Shown here in pieces: positions 53,687-62,745 of a DNA stretch of 64,000 nt. The stretch comes from Variovorax sp. PBL-E5 (lineage in GTDB: Bacteria > Pseudomonadota > Gammaproteobacteria > Burkholderiales > Burkholderiaceae_C). The notes beneath the pieces are model-generated. The model was given only the letters and a program-made list of their open reading frames with translations, did not search any database and was not told the DNA's origin. The translations under genes were made by a program, and so were the position numbers. How positions within the stretch are numbered: the stretch's first letter is position 1; the number at the start of each line of letters is the position of its first letter. The DNA lies in the NCBI RefSeq assembly GCF_901827185.1, contig NZ_LR594671.1, positions 186,001 through 250,000 on the forward strand, in the 5' to 3' direction.

Positions 53687-53782
53687 GAGTTTAGATGACT
53701 TGCTTGTTTTTCGGTAGTAGGCTTGGGCCCTTTTGGGTGTTTAGGACATACCCATCGACGGCTCCTTGCACGCAGGCATGCC

Positions 53783-55324
53783 TCATCCCGCCGCGCCCAA
53801 CGCCCGCCGATACTGAACCGCCTCCGCCACATGCGCGGCCTGCATCTCGCCGGCGCCGGCCAGGTCGGCGATCGTGCGCGCGACCTTCAGCGCGCGGTGC
53901 GTGCTGCGCGCCGACCAGCCGAGCCTTGCCGCGGCCGCGTGCATGAACTTCAACGCTGCCGGCTCGAGCGCGGCATGGCGGTCGATCTCGGTGCCTTGCA
54001 GCGCCTGGTTGGGCTTGCCCTGTCGCGCCAGCGCGAACGCGCGCGCCGCCGCCACGCGCGCACGGATGCCTTCGGTCGCTTCGCCGGCCGGCGCGTCGAG
54101 CAACTGCTGCGCCGAGACCGCGGGCACTTCGATGTGCAGATCGATGCGGTCGAGCAGGGGACCGCTGAGCTTGCCCTGGTAGCGCAGCACCTGGTCCGGC
54201 GTGCAGCGGCAGGCCTTGAGCGTCGAGCCGAGGTAGCCGCACGGACACGGGTTCATGGCCGCGATCAACTGGAAGCGCGCGGGAAATTCGGCCCGGCGCG
54301 CGGCGCGCGCGATCGTGATGCTGCCGGTTTCCAGCGGCTCGCGCAGCGCCTCGAGCGCGGAGCGCGTGAACTCGGGAAACTCGTCGAGAAAGAGCACGCC
54401 GTGGTGCGCCAGCGAGATCTCGCCCGGCCGCGGCGGCGAGCCACCGCCGACGAGGGCCACGGCGCTGGCGGTGTGATGCGGGCTCACCGTCGGCCGGCAC
54501 ATCCAGCGCTCGACCGCGAAGCGGCCGCCCAGGCTGGCGATGGCAGCGCTTTCGAGCGCTTCGTCGACGCTCATCGCCGGCAGCACACCGGCGAAGCGCT
54601 GGGCCAGCATGGACTTGCCGGAGCCCGGCGGTCCGACCATCAGCAGGCTGTGGTTGCCGGCGGCCGCGATTTCGAGGGCGCGCTTGGCGCCTGCATGCCC
54701 TTTCACATCGGCGAGATCGGCGGGGCGCGCCGCCGGTCGCGCGGCCTGCGGCACAACCCGCGCCCATCCGTCTGCGCCGGCTTCGGGCAGCGGCTGGGCT
54801 GCATCGGCCGCCAGAAACTGCCGTACGACGTCGAGCAGGTGCGCGGCGCCATACACCTCGGCGCCTGGCACCAGCGCGGCCTCCCGGGCGCTGTCGGCGG
54901 GCAGCACCAGCCGCGTGGCGATCCCGCCCATGTGCAGCGCCAGCGCCATCGCGAGCGCGCCGCGCACGGGCCTGAGCTGACCCGATAGCGAGAGCTCGCC
55001 TGCGAACTCGTTACCCGCGAGCCGCGACGCCTCGATCTGGCCGCTCGCCGCGAGGATCCCGAGCGCGATCGGCAGATCGAAGCGGCCCGAATCCTTCGGC
55101 AGGTCGGCCGGCGCGAGGTTCACCGTGATGCGCTTGTTGTTGGGGAATTCGAGCCCGGCGTTCTGGATCGCCGAGCGCACGCGTTCGCGCGCTTCCTTCA
55201 CTTCGACATCGGCCAGGCCTACCAGCGTGAAGCTCGGCAGGCCGTTGGCCAGATGCACCTCGACCGTGACGCTCGCGGCTTCCAGGCCCAGCAAGGCACG
55301 GCTCTGCACCAAAGACAGACTCAT
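53783..55324 (-). CDS. yifB: YifB/ComM family Mg-chelatase-like AAA ATPase
   Basis: A 513-residue protein. The N-terminal lon-protease-like S5 domain (VTVEVHLANGLPSFTLVGLADVEVKEARERVRSAI) is followed by an AAA+ core with Walker A GPPGSGKSM and Walker B GVLFLDEFPEF, arginine-containing GPLLDRIDLHIEVP, and the C-terminal chelatase-like helices (LKVARTIADL). Cysteines in NPCPCGYLG and KACRC form a probable zinc site. ComM is a hexameric helicase that promotes branch migration in natural transformation. The start MSLSLVQSRAL is where homology begins. Confidence 0.94.
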   Translation of the reverse strand: MSLSLVQSRALLGLEAASVTVEVHLANGLPSFTLVGLADVEVKEARERVRSAIQNAGLEFPNNKRITVNLAPADLPKDSGRFDLPIALGILAASGQIEASRLAGNEFAGELSLSGQLRPVRGALAMALALHMGGIATRLVLPADSAREAALVPGAEVYGAAHLLDVVRQFLAADAAQPLPEAGADGWARVVPQAARPAARPADLADVKGHAGAKRALEIAAAGNHSLLMVGPPGSGKSMLAQRFAGVLPAMSVDEALESAAIASLGGRFAVERWMCRPTVSPHHTASAVALVGGGSPPRPGEISLAHHGVLFLDEFPEFTRSALEALREPLETGSITIARAARRAEFPARFQLIAAMNPCPCGYLGSTLKACRCTPDQVLRYQGKLSGPLLDRIDLHIEVPAVSAQQLLDAPAGEATEGIRARVAAARAFALARQGKPNQALQGTEIDRHAALEPAALKFMHAAAARLGWSARSTHRALKVARTIADLAGAGEMQAAHVAEAVQYRRALGAAG

Positions 55325-55416
55325 TCCTCTCCCTTTCCCCAAGATGGTGCTTTCCATCTCTTGTTCGATCTGCTGCATGCCCGGCCCGGCGGCGTTGTTA
55401 CAGCCTTTTGACAGTT

Positions 55417-55432
55417 TGGCACGCTCCCTGCT
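55417..55432 (+). promoter_or_regulatory. Sigma-54 promoter upstream of the porin-glnK-amtB unit
   Basis: TGGCACGCTCCCTGCT has the GG-N10-GC spacing and near-consensus TGGCAC-N5-cTGCt of a sigma-54 promoter, 48 bp before the ATG. Half-sites TGCACCA (55305) and TGGTGC (55345), like those of NtrC, lie upstream but their spacing is irregular. Confidence 0.65.
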
Positions 55433-55479
55433 TTGACCTGGACTCCATTCCATTTCAAAACACTCCGAGGAGTCTCTCG

Positions 55480-56304
55480 ATGATGCACCGTAAAACCGTC
55501 CGGCTACTGGCCGCGGTCGCCTTCGCCGCCCTGCCGATGCTCGCGAGCGCGCAGCTCACCGGCAACGTTTCGCTCACCAGCGACTACAAGTTCCGTGGCC
55601 AGGACCAGGACGTGATCGGCAGCAACGGCTACGCCAAGACCCGCTCGGTCAAGCCCGCCGTGCAGGGCGGCTTCGACTACACCTTCGGCGAGAGCGGCTT
55701 CTATGTCGGCAACTGGAACTCCAGCGTCAACTGGCTCAACGGCAACAGCATCGAGACCGACCTGTACGGCGGCTACAAGATGAAGGCAGGCGTCTTCGAC
55801 CTCGACTTCGGCGTGCTCACGTACCTGTACCCCGGCAACACGCGCGGCAACACCACCGAGCTCTACGGCTCGGCCGGCTACACCGACGAGGTGATCGGCT
55901 CCTTCACGCTGAAGTACTCGCACACCGTCTCCAAGGACTACTTCAACTACGCGGGCAACAAGGACGGCTCGGGCCTGAGCGGGCGCAACACGGGCTACCT
56001 GAACCTGGCCTATTCGAAGGAGATCATGCCCAAGCTCACGCTCAAGGCCGCCCTGGGCTACACGCACATGAGCGCGGACATCCGAAGCCTGGGCTACAAG
56101 AGCTACGTCGACTACAACGTGGGCGCCTCCTATGACTTCGGCAACGGCCTGTCGCTGGCCGGCTCGGTGCAGGGCGCCAATCAGAAGAACGCCTACCTGC
56201 TGACCGCCAGCCCGGGCGTGGACTTCGGCTTCGGGCCCATCGGCGCCACCACCTACTCGCCCAACAAGGCGCGCTTCATCGTCACGCTGACCAAGACGCT
56301 CTAG
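55480..56304 (+). CDS. TorF family putative porin (TIGR02001)
   Basis: A 274-residue outer-membrane beta-barrel protein. A signal peptide ends LASAQ; then come alternating strands beginning LTGNVSLTSDYKFRGQDQD, the family hallmark, and GGFDYTFGESGFYVGNWNSSV. It ends in RFIVTLTKTL, whose last residue is not the usual phenylalanine. Genes of this family commonly precede glnK-amtB in betaproteobacteria, so it may let ammonium or amines cross the outer membrane. The ATG pair at 55480/55483 follows GAGGAG; the unit appears sigma-54 dependent. Confidence 0.88.
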   Translation: MMHRKTVRLLAAVAFAALPMLASAQLTGNVSLTSDYKFRGQDQDVIGSNGYAKTRSVKPAVQGGFDYTFGESGFYVGNWNSSVNWLNGNSIETDLYGGYKMKAGVFDLDFGVLTYLYPGNTRGNTTELYGSAGYTDEVIGSFTLKYSHTVSKDYFNYAGNKDGSGLSGRNTGYLNLAYSKEIMPKLTLKAALGYTHMSADIRSLGYKSYVDYNVGASYDFGNGLSLAGSVQGANQKNAYLLTASPGVDFGFGPIGATTYSPNKARFIVTLTKTL

Positions 56305-56310
56305 TCATGA

Positions 56311-56703
<393 letters not shown>

Positions 56704-56729
56704 CCGCAAGGCACGAAAGAAAAAACCAA

Positions 56730-58262
56730 ATGAAAAAACTGCTTGTCTCACTCGCGCTCGGCCTGAGCGTGCTCCTGGCCGGCACGGCCGGCTTCGCTCA
56801 AACGCCGGCGCCTGCAGCCGACGCGTCGGCCGCGGCACCTGCGGCTGCTGCGCCCGCTCCGGCCGCCGCCGCTGCACCGGCCACAGCCGCCGCCGCATCC
56901 GCGCCGGCCGCCGATGCCTCGGCCGCCGCGGCACCCAGCTTCAACAAGGGCGACACCGCCTGGATGATGGTGTCGACGCTGCTCGTGATCATGATGACCG
57001 TGCCCGGCCTCGCGCTGTTCTACGGCGGCCTGGTGCGCAGCAAGAACATGCTGTCGGTGCTGATGCAGGTGATGGTCACCTTCTCGATGATCGTGGTGCT
57101 GTGGCTCATCTATGGCTACAGCCTCGCGTTCACCGAGGGGAATTCCTTCGTCGGCGGCTTCGATCGGCTCTTCATGAAGGGCATCTTCGATGCGGCCACC
57201 GGCGTGTTCGCGCCGGGTGCGACCTTCAGCAAGGGCGTCTACATCCCCGAACTGCTGTTCGCCGCCTTCCAGGCCACCTTCGCCGGCATCACCTGCTGCC
57301 TGATCGTCGGTGCCTTCGCCGAGCGCATCAAGTTCTCGGCCGTGCTGTTGTTCATGGCGATCTGGTTCACCTTCAGCTATGCACCGATCGCACACATGGT
57401 CTGGTTCTGGATGGGCCCCGACGCCTACGCCAACAAGGACGTGGTCGATGCGATGAACGCCAAGGCCGGCCTGATCTGGCAATGGGGCGCGCTCGACTTC
57501 GCGGGCGGCACCGTGGTGCACATCAACGCCGCCGTCGCCGGCCTCGTGGGCGCGGTGCTGGTCGGCAAGCGCATCGGCTACGGCAAGGAAGCCTTCACGC
57601 CGCACTCGCTCACGCTCACCATGGTCGGCGCCTCGCTGCTGTGGGTCGGCTGGTTCGGCTTCAACGCGGGCTCCGCGCTCGAAGCCGGCACCAGCGCGGT
57701 GCTGGCCTTCATGAACACCTTCTCGGCCACGGCTGCGGCGGTGCTGGCATGGTGCATCGGCGAAGCGCTGATGCGCGGCAAGGCCTCGATGCTCGGCGCT
57801 GCGTCGGGTGCCGTCGCCGGCCTGGTGGCGATCACGCCGGCCGCCGGCAATGTCGGCCTGATGGGCGCGATCGTGGTCGGCTTCGTCGCCGGCTTCGCCT
57901 GCCTCTGGGGCGTCAACGGTCTCAAGCACCTGCTCAAGGCGGACGACTCGCTCGACGTCTTCGGCGTGCACGGCGTCGGTGGCATCGTCGGTGCGCTCCT
58001 GACCGGCGTCTTCAACACCCAGGCGCTCGGCGGTCCTGGCCTGGTGGGCGACTGGGTCACGGCAGCCGTGACCTCCAACGGCATCGGTGCCCAGGTCTGG
58101 ATCCAACTGAAGGCCGTGGTGCTGACCATCGTGTGGTCGGGCGTGGTGGCCTTCATCGCCTTCAAGATCGCCGACCTCACCATCGGCCTGCGCGTGACCG
58201 AGGAAGAAGAGCGCGAAGGCCTCGATATCTCCTCGCACGGCGAAACCGCCTACAACCGCTGA
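56730..58262 (+). CDS. amtB: Ammonium transporter
   Basis: A 510-residue Amt/Rh channel. After the signal peptide (to about residue 23) there is a 45-residue Ala/Pro-rich stretch (24-69), then eleven spans. The pore twin histidines are H264 in GGTVVHINAA and H414 in DVFGVHGVGG; D256 in ALDFAGG is also conserved. The C-terminal tail VTEEEEREGLDISSHGE is the GlnK-binding segment. It follows glnK by 26 nt and ends at two hairpins. Confidence 0.95.
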   Translation: MKKLLVSLALGLSVLLAGTAGFAQTPAPAADASAAAPAAAAPAPAAAAAPATAAAASAPAADASAAAAPSFNKGDTAWMMVSTLLVIMMTVPGLALFYGGLVRSKNMLSVLMQVMVTFSMIVVLWLIYGYSLAFTEGNSFVGGFDRLFMKGIFDAATGVFAPGATFSKGVYIPELLFAAFQATFAGITCCLIVGAFAERIKFSAVLLFMAIWFTFSYAPIAHMVWFWMGPDAYANKDVVDAMNAKAGLIWQWGALDFAGGTVVHINAAVAGLVGAVLVGKRIGYGKEAFTPHSLTLTMVGASLLWVGWFGFNAGSALEAGTSAVLAFMNTFSATAAAVLAWCIGEALMRGKASMLGAASGAVAGLVAITPAAGNVGLMGAIVVGFVAGFACLWGVNGLKHLLKADDSLDVFGVHGVGGIVGALLTGVFNTQALGGPGLVGDWVTAAVTSNGIGAQVWIQLKAVVLTIVWSGVVAFIAFKIADLTIGLRVTEEEEREGLDISSHGETAYNR

Positions 58263-58268
58263 AGCGAA

Positions 58269-58296
58269 CGGGCCGCCGCGCGCGGCCCGCTTCTTG
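58269..58296 (+). terminator. Stem-loop after amtB
   Basis: CGGGCCG and CGGCCCG form a 7-bp stem 6 nt after the amtB stop, followed by CTTCTTG. It is the first of two hairpins here; its T-run is weak. Confidence 0.5.
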
Positions 58297-58329
58297 CAAC
58301 GGAATCAACGGGTTCTCCTTTGGATGTTC

Positions 58330-58366
58330 AGCCCGCCAGCGCTTCGGTGCCGGCGGGCTTCTTTTT
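58330..58366 (+). terminator. Intrinsic terminator after amtB
   Basis: AGCCCGCC and GGCGGGCT pair over 8 bp, with a partly pairing interior, and are followed by TTCTTTTTG. This is a good rho-independent terminator that ends the porin-glnK-amtB unit before the SMP-30 gene. Confidence 0.8.
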
Positions 58367-58424
58367 GTGTGCGCGTCGGTGGCGCGTGGGACCTGGTTCC
58401 GGTTTTGCGGGTAGATTCATCGCC

Positions 58425-59345
58425 ATGTGGACGACGCTCGACGACAGCCTGTGCCAGCTCGGTGAATCGCCGTTCTGGCATCCGCACGAAGGTGCGCTCT
58501 ACTGGCTCGACATTCCCGGGCGCGCCGTGTTGCGAACGCGCGGCGGGATCGGTGCTGCCACCGTCGAACGATGGAGCCTGCCCACCGAGCCGGGCTGCAT
58601 GGCGCCGGCGCGCAGCGGCGGCCTGGTGATCGCGCTGCGCGACGGCATCTACCGCGCGCCGCAATGGGGCAGTCCGCTGCGATTGCTCGCACGCGCCGAC
58701 TACGACACGCGCACCATGCGCTTCAACGACGGCAAGTGCGATCCGCTGGGCCGCTTCTGGGCCGGCACGCTCAACGAGGCCAAGGACCGGCCGAACGCCG
58801 CGCTCTACTGCCTCGACGCGCGCGGCGGCCGCGCGCCGGTGCTCACGCAGATGGCCAACGAAGCCACCACCGCGAACGGGCTCGCGTTCTCGCCCGATGC
58901 CTCGACCCTCTACTGGTCCGACACCACGGCGCACCGTGTGCGCGCGTGGGAATGGGCGGCCGCGTCCAACGTGCTGTCGCGTCCCCGCGTGTTCCGCCAG
59001 TTCGAGGGCAAGCCCGCGGGCTGGACGCCGGAATCGCCGGTGCGCTACGAGGGCCGGCCGGACGGCGCCACGGTCGACGCCGCGGGCTGCTACTGGGCCT
59101 CGATGTTCGAAGGCGGTCAGCTGCTGCGCTTCGCGGCCTCGGGCGAACAGCTGACGGCGCTGGCGACGCCGGTACAGTGTCCGACCATGCCCTGCCTCGG
59201 CGGCGGCGACCTGCGCACGCTGTTCGTCACCTCCGCACGGCAGGGCCGGCCCGCATCGGAACTGGCGCAGCGTCCCGCGTCGGGCTACGTGGTGTCGATG
59301 CGCGTCGAAACGCCGGGGCTGCCGGTCCACTTCTTCGAGGATTGA
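58425..59345 (+). CDS. SMP-30/gluconolactonase family protein
   Basis: A 306-residue six-bladed beta-propeller lactonase. Family features: LGESPFWHPHEGALYWLDI with the metal-binding glutamate, FNDGKCDPLGRFWAGT, the NGLAFSPDASTLYWSDT asparagine-aspartate site, and PDGATVDAAGCYW. It hydrolyses sugar lactones with a divalent metal. It begins just after the amtB terminator and is 29 nt from glcE, so it may share its transcript. Start at MWTTLDDS is used; the upstream frame crosses the terminator. Confidence 0.9.
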   Translation: MWTTLDDSLCQLGESPFWHPHEGALYWLDIPGRAVLRTRGGIGAATVERWSLPTEPGCMAPARSGGLVIALRDGIYRAPQWGSPLRLLARADYDTRTMRFNDGKCDPLGRFWAGTLNEAKDRPNAALYCLDARGGRAPVLTQMANEATTANGLAFSPDASTLYWSDTTAHRVRAWEWAAASNVLSRPRVFRQFEGKPAGWTPESPVRYEGRPDGATVDAAGCYWASMFEGGQLLRFAASGEQLTALATPVQCPTMPCLGGGDLRTLFVTSARQGRPASELAQRPASGYVVSMRVETPGLPVHFFED

Positions 59346-59374
59346 GGACCGTCGTGGGCGCTACGATGGCGGCC

Positions 59375-60484
59375 ATGGATCCTGCCCTTGCCCAGCTCAC
59401 CGACCGCATCCGCGCCGCCGCCGCCGATGGACATCGGCTTCGCATCCGCGGCGCCGGCACCAAGGACTTCTACGGCGAATCCCCGCAAGGCGAGCTCCTT
59501 GCCACCGGTGCCCTCACCGGCATCACCAGCTACGAACCCAGCGAACTCGTCGTCACCGCGCGCGCCGGCACGCCCCTGGCCGAACTCGAAGCCGCCCTCG
59601 CTGCCTGCGGCCAGTGCCTGCCCTTCGAGCCCCCGCGCTTCGGCCCCTCGGGCACCGGCACCGTCGGCGGCATGATCGCCGCCGGCCTCTGCGGCCCCGC
59701 GCGCGCCAGCGTGGGCGCCGTGCGCGACTACGTGCTGGGCGCCACCCTCGTCAACGGCCGCGGCGAAGTGCTCGCCTTCGGCGGCCAGGTCATGAAGAAC
59801 GTCGCCGGCTACGACATCTCGCGCCTGCTCGCCGGCTCCCTGGGCACGCTCGGCCTCATCGCCGAAGTCAGCCTCAAAGTCCTGCCCATCGCCCCCGCCG
59901 AGGCCACCCTGCGCTTCGAATGCACCCAGTCCGATGCCCTGCGCCTGCTCAACGGCTGGGGCGCCCAGCCGCTGCCCCTGAACGCCAGCCGCTGGAGCGA
60001 ACAGGACGCCACCGGCGCCCTCTGGCTGCGCCTGCGCGGCGCCGTGGCCGCGGTCGATGCCGCCTGCAGGCACCTGGGCGGCGAGCGTCAGCCCGATGCA
60101 CAGGCCCAGCCCGACTGGCAGGCCGCACGCGACCAGCGCCTGCCCTGGTTCGGCATCCCCGGCGCGCACAGCCTCTGGCGCCTCTCGGTGCCCCAGACCG
60201 CGCCCGCCATCGACTTCGAGACCGCGCCCCTCCTCGAATGGCACGGCGCCCAGCGCTGGTACCTCGCCTCGGCCAACCAGGGCGCGCGCCTGCGCGCCGC
60301 CGCGCGCACCGCCGGCGGCCATGCCACCCTGTTTCGCATCGCCGACGGCGCCAGCCAGGCCGCGCGCTCCGTGCCGCGCTTCGACGCGCTCAGCGCCCCC
60401 CTCGCGCGCATCCACCGCGCGCTCCTGCGCGAGTTCGACCCGCACGCCGTCTTCGACCACGCGCGGCTGCTCGGCGCCGACTGA
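59375..60484 (+). CDS. glcE: Glycolate oxidase FAD-binding subunit
   Basis: A 369-residue FAD-linked subunit. The FAD-binding type 4 domain is clear: LRIRGAGTKDFYG, TARAGTPLAELEAAL, GTGTVGGMIAAGLCGPARAS and GGQVMKNVAGYDISRLLAGSLGTLG. GlcE is shorter than GlcD and lacks most of the cap domain. It works with GlcD and GlcF to oxidise glycolate to glyoxylate at the membrane. No glcD is adjacent; the upstream gene is an SMP-30 lactonase. A start three codons earlier (59366) is possible. glcF follows by 17 nt. Confidence 0.92.
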   Translation: MDPALAQLTDRIRAAAADGHRLRIRGAGTKDFYGESPQGELLATGALTGITSYEPSELVVTARAGTPLAELEAALAACGQCLPFEPPRFGPSGTGTVGGMIAAGLCGPARASVGAVRDYVLGATLVNGRGEVLAFGGQVMKNVAGYDISRLLAGSLGTLGLIAEVSLKVLPIAPAEATLRFECTQSDALRLLNGWGAQPLPLNASRWSEQDATGALWLRLRGAVAAVDAACRHLGGERQPDAQAQPDWQAARDQRLPWFGIPGAHSLWRLSVPQTAPAIDFETAPLLEWHGAQRWYLASANQGARLRAAARTAGGHATLFRIADGASQAARSVPRFDALSAPLARIHRALLREFDPHAVFDHARLLGAD

Positions 60485-60501
60485 TCCACCCGTCCTCCTT
60501 C

Positions 60502-61740
60502 ATGCAAACCGAACTCGCGCCCGAATACAAGAACACGCCCGAAGGCCTGGCAGCCGAAGCCATCCTGCGCAAATGCGTGCACTGCGGCTTCTGCACCGCC
60601 ACCTGTCCCACCTACCAGCTGCTGGGCGACGAGCTCGACGGCCCGCGCGGGCGCATCTACCTGATCAAGCAGGTGCTCGAAGGCCATGCGCCCACGCGCA
60701 GCACCCAGCTGCACCTGGACCGGTGCCTGACCTGCCGCAACTGCGAGAGCACCTGCCCGAGTGGCGTGCAATACGGCCACCTGGTCGACATCGGGCGCAA
60801 GATCGTCGACGACAAGGTCCCGCGCCCGGCCCTCGAATCGGCCACCCGCTGGCTGCTCAAGGAAGGCCTGCCTTCGCCGCTCTTCGGCCCCGCGATGAAG
60901 CTGGGCCAGTCCGTGCGCGGCCTGCTGCCCGACGCCCTGAAGGCCAAGGTGCCCGCGCCGCAGCCCTCGGGCCACTGGCCCGCGCGCATCCATGCGCGCA
61001 GGATGCTGCTCTTGGCCGGCTGCGTGCAGCCCTCGATGGCCCCCAACATCAACAAGGCCACCGCGCGCGTGCTCGACGCGGCCGGCATCCAGAGCGTGAT
61101 CGCGCCCAAGGCCGCCTGCTGCGGCGCGGTGAAGTTCCACCTCGACGACCACGAAGGCGCCCGCGTGCAGATGCGCGCCAACATCGACGCCTGGTGGCCG
61201 CACATCGAGGGGGACGGCGGCCACGCGGTGGAGGCGATCGTGATGAACGCCTCGGGCTGCGGCGTGACCGTGCGCGAGTACGGCCACCTGCTCAAGGACG
61301 ATGCGGCCTATGCGGCCAAGGCACAGCGTGTCAGTGCGCTCACCAAGGACCTGAGCGAGCTGCTGCCCGAGCTGGCCGCGGCGCTGAAGGACCGGGTGAA
61401 GGCGCCCCCGGGCGTGATCGCCTACCACCCGCCGTGCACGCTGCAGCACGGCCAGCAGCTGCGCGGCGGGGTGGAGGCGAGCCTGCGCGCGCTGGGCTTC
61501 GACGTGCAGCTGGCCAGGAACGAGTCGCACCTGTGCTGCGGCTCGGCGGGCACGTACTCGGTGCTGCAGCCGGCGCTGGCCTATGCCTTGCGCGACCGCA
61601 AGCTGGGGCACCTGGCGCAGCTGCAGCCCACCACCATCGTGTCGGCCAACATCGGCTGCATCACGCACCTGCAAAGCGCAGGCCAGACGCCCGTGCGGCA
61701 TTGGGTGGAGTTGCTGGACGAGGCCATGGCGGTGGCCTGA
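60502..61740 (+). CDS. glcF: Glycolate oxidase iron-sulfur subunit
   Basis: A 412-residue protein with two [4Fe-4S] motifs at the N-terminus, CVHCGFCTATCPTYQ and CLTCRNCESTCPSG. Two CCG domains follow (LAGCVQPSMAP with ACCGAVKFH, then HPPCTLQHG with HLCCGSAGTY). It passes electrons from the flavin subunits to the quinone pool at the inner membrane. All cluster cysteines are present. It follows glcE in one operon. Confidence 0.95.
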   Translation: MQTELAPEYKNTPEGLAAEAILRKCVHCGFCTATCPTYQLLGDELDGPRGRIYLIKQVLEGHAPTRSTQLHLDRCLTCRNCESTCPSGVQYGHLVDIGRKIVDDKVPRPALESATRWLLKEGLPSPLFGPAMKLGQSVRGLLPDALKAKVPAPQPSGHWPARIHARRMLLLAGCVQPSMAPNINKATARVLDAAGIQSVIAPKAACCGAVKFHLDDHEGARVQMRANIDAWWPHIEGDGGHAVEAIVMNASGCGVTVREYGHLLKDDAAYAAKAQRVSALTKDLSELLPELAAALKDRVKAPPGVIAYHPPCTLQHGQQLRGGVEASLRALGFDVQLARNESHLCCGSAGTYSVLQPALAYALRDRKLGHLAQLQPTTIVSANIGCITHLQSAGQTPVRHWVELLDEAMAVA

Positions 61741-61826
61741 TCGCACACGCAAAGGGGCTGCGGTCCGACTCGCGGCCGGCCCGCGCGGCCCGATCCTGCA
61801 GGACTGTTCACTTCGGGAGCCCCTCC

Positions 61827-62246
61827 ATGCGAGCCTCTTTCCAGACCCTTCTTTTTCGCGGCGCCGTCGCCGGCGCCTGCATCGCCGTGCCGTGGTCGGC
61901 GCAAGCCCAGCCCGCAGGCATGCCCGCGATGAGGTCGCAGGGCGCCGTGCAGTACGTGTGCGGCGGCATCGGCTCCGACGAATCCACCGCCATGCGCGCC
62001 GCGATGAAGGACCATCCGCTCGCACTGCTGTTCGCGCGCGCCGGTGGCGAGTACCTCGCGAACGTCGACGTGACGGTGCAGGACGCCAAGGGCGGCACGG
62101 CGCTGTCCATGCGCGCTTCGGGCCCGGTGTGCCTGATCGACCTGCCCGCCGGCCGCTACACCGTCCAGGCCACCAGCGAGGGCACGACCAAGAGCGAGGC
62201 CGTGACCGTCGGCAGCGGGCCGAAGACCGCGGACTTCCGCTTCTGA
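61827..62246 (+). CDS. Small exported protein with carboxypeptidase-regulatory-like fold
   Basis: A 139-residue protein with a signal peptide ending SAQAQ. The mature part has VQYVCGGIGSDESTAMRAAM, where a second cysteine CLIDL may pair, and a closing beta-sandwich (LPAGRYTVQATSEGTTKSEAV) like carboxypeptidase regulatory or DUF4426-type repeats. Function is unknown. The reading frame has a normal composition and a proper signal sequence. It lies 86 nt after glcF and converges on the peroxidase gene, with a small stem-loop over both stops (62243-62263). Confidence 0.75.
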   Translation: MRASFQTLLFRGAVAGACIAVPWSAQAQPAGMPAMRSQGAVQYVCGGIGSDESTAMRAAMKDHPLALLFARAGGEYLANVDVTVQDAKGGTALSMRASGPVCLIDLPAGRYTVQATSEGTTKSEAVTVGSGPKTADFRF

Positions 62247-62259
62247 GCGTCGGCCGCGC

Positions 62260-62745
62260 TCAGGCCGCCAGCGCCGCCTCGATGTCGGGCCCGAGCGACT
62301 CCGGCTTGTCGAGCGGCGCGTAGCGCTTGCGCACCTGCCCGTCCTTGCCGACCAGGAACTTGGTGAAGTTCCATTTGATCGCCGTGCTGCCGAGCAGCCC
62401 GGGCGCCTCGTGCGTGATCCACTTGTAGAGCGGCGAGGCGCCGGGGCCGTTGACCTCGATCTTCTCCATCATCGGAAAGCTCACGCCATAGTTCTTGGTA
62501 CAGAACGCGCCGATCTCCTCGTTGCTGCCCGGGTCCTGGTTGGCGAACTGGTTGGACGGGAAGCCGAGCACCGCGAAACCCCGGTCCGCGTATTTCTCGT
62601 ACAGCGCTTCCAGGCCCTCGAACTGCGGCGTGAAGCCGCACTTGCTGGCCGTGTTGACGATCAGCAGCACCTTGCCGCGGTAGGCGGCGAGCGGCACAGG
62701 TGTGCCGTCGATCTGCTTCGCCTCGAAGTCGTAGACGCTGGTCAT
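62260..62745 (-). CDS. Glutathione peroxidase
   Basis: A 161-residue thioredoxin-fold peroxidase. The peroxidatic cysteine is in VNTASKCGFTPQ, and the tetrad partners appear in LGFPSNQFANQDPGSNEEI and KWNFTKFLVGKDG. A second cysteine in FCTKNYGVSFP fits the thioredoxin-dependent 2-Cys type common in bacteria. It reduces hydroperoxides in the cytoplasm. Its start overlaps the stop of the EamA transporter gene by 4 nt. Confidence 0.93.
   Translation of the reverse strand: MTSVYDFEAKQIDGTPVPLAAYRGKVLLIVNTASKCGFTPQFEGLEALYEKYADRGFAVLGFPSNQFANQDPGSNEEIGAFCTKNYGVSFPMMEKIEVNGPGASPLYKWITHEAPGLLGSTAIKWNFTKFLVGKDGQVRKRYAPLDKPESLGPDIEAALAA

Noticed and set aside
51655..53760. Weak inverted similarity (CCGACGATGCGTAC and CCGTCGATGGGTAT) flanking the low-GC island
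   Set aside because: Only 11 of 14 bases agree and no integrase or target duplication is seen, so it is not enough to call attachment sites or element ends.
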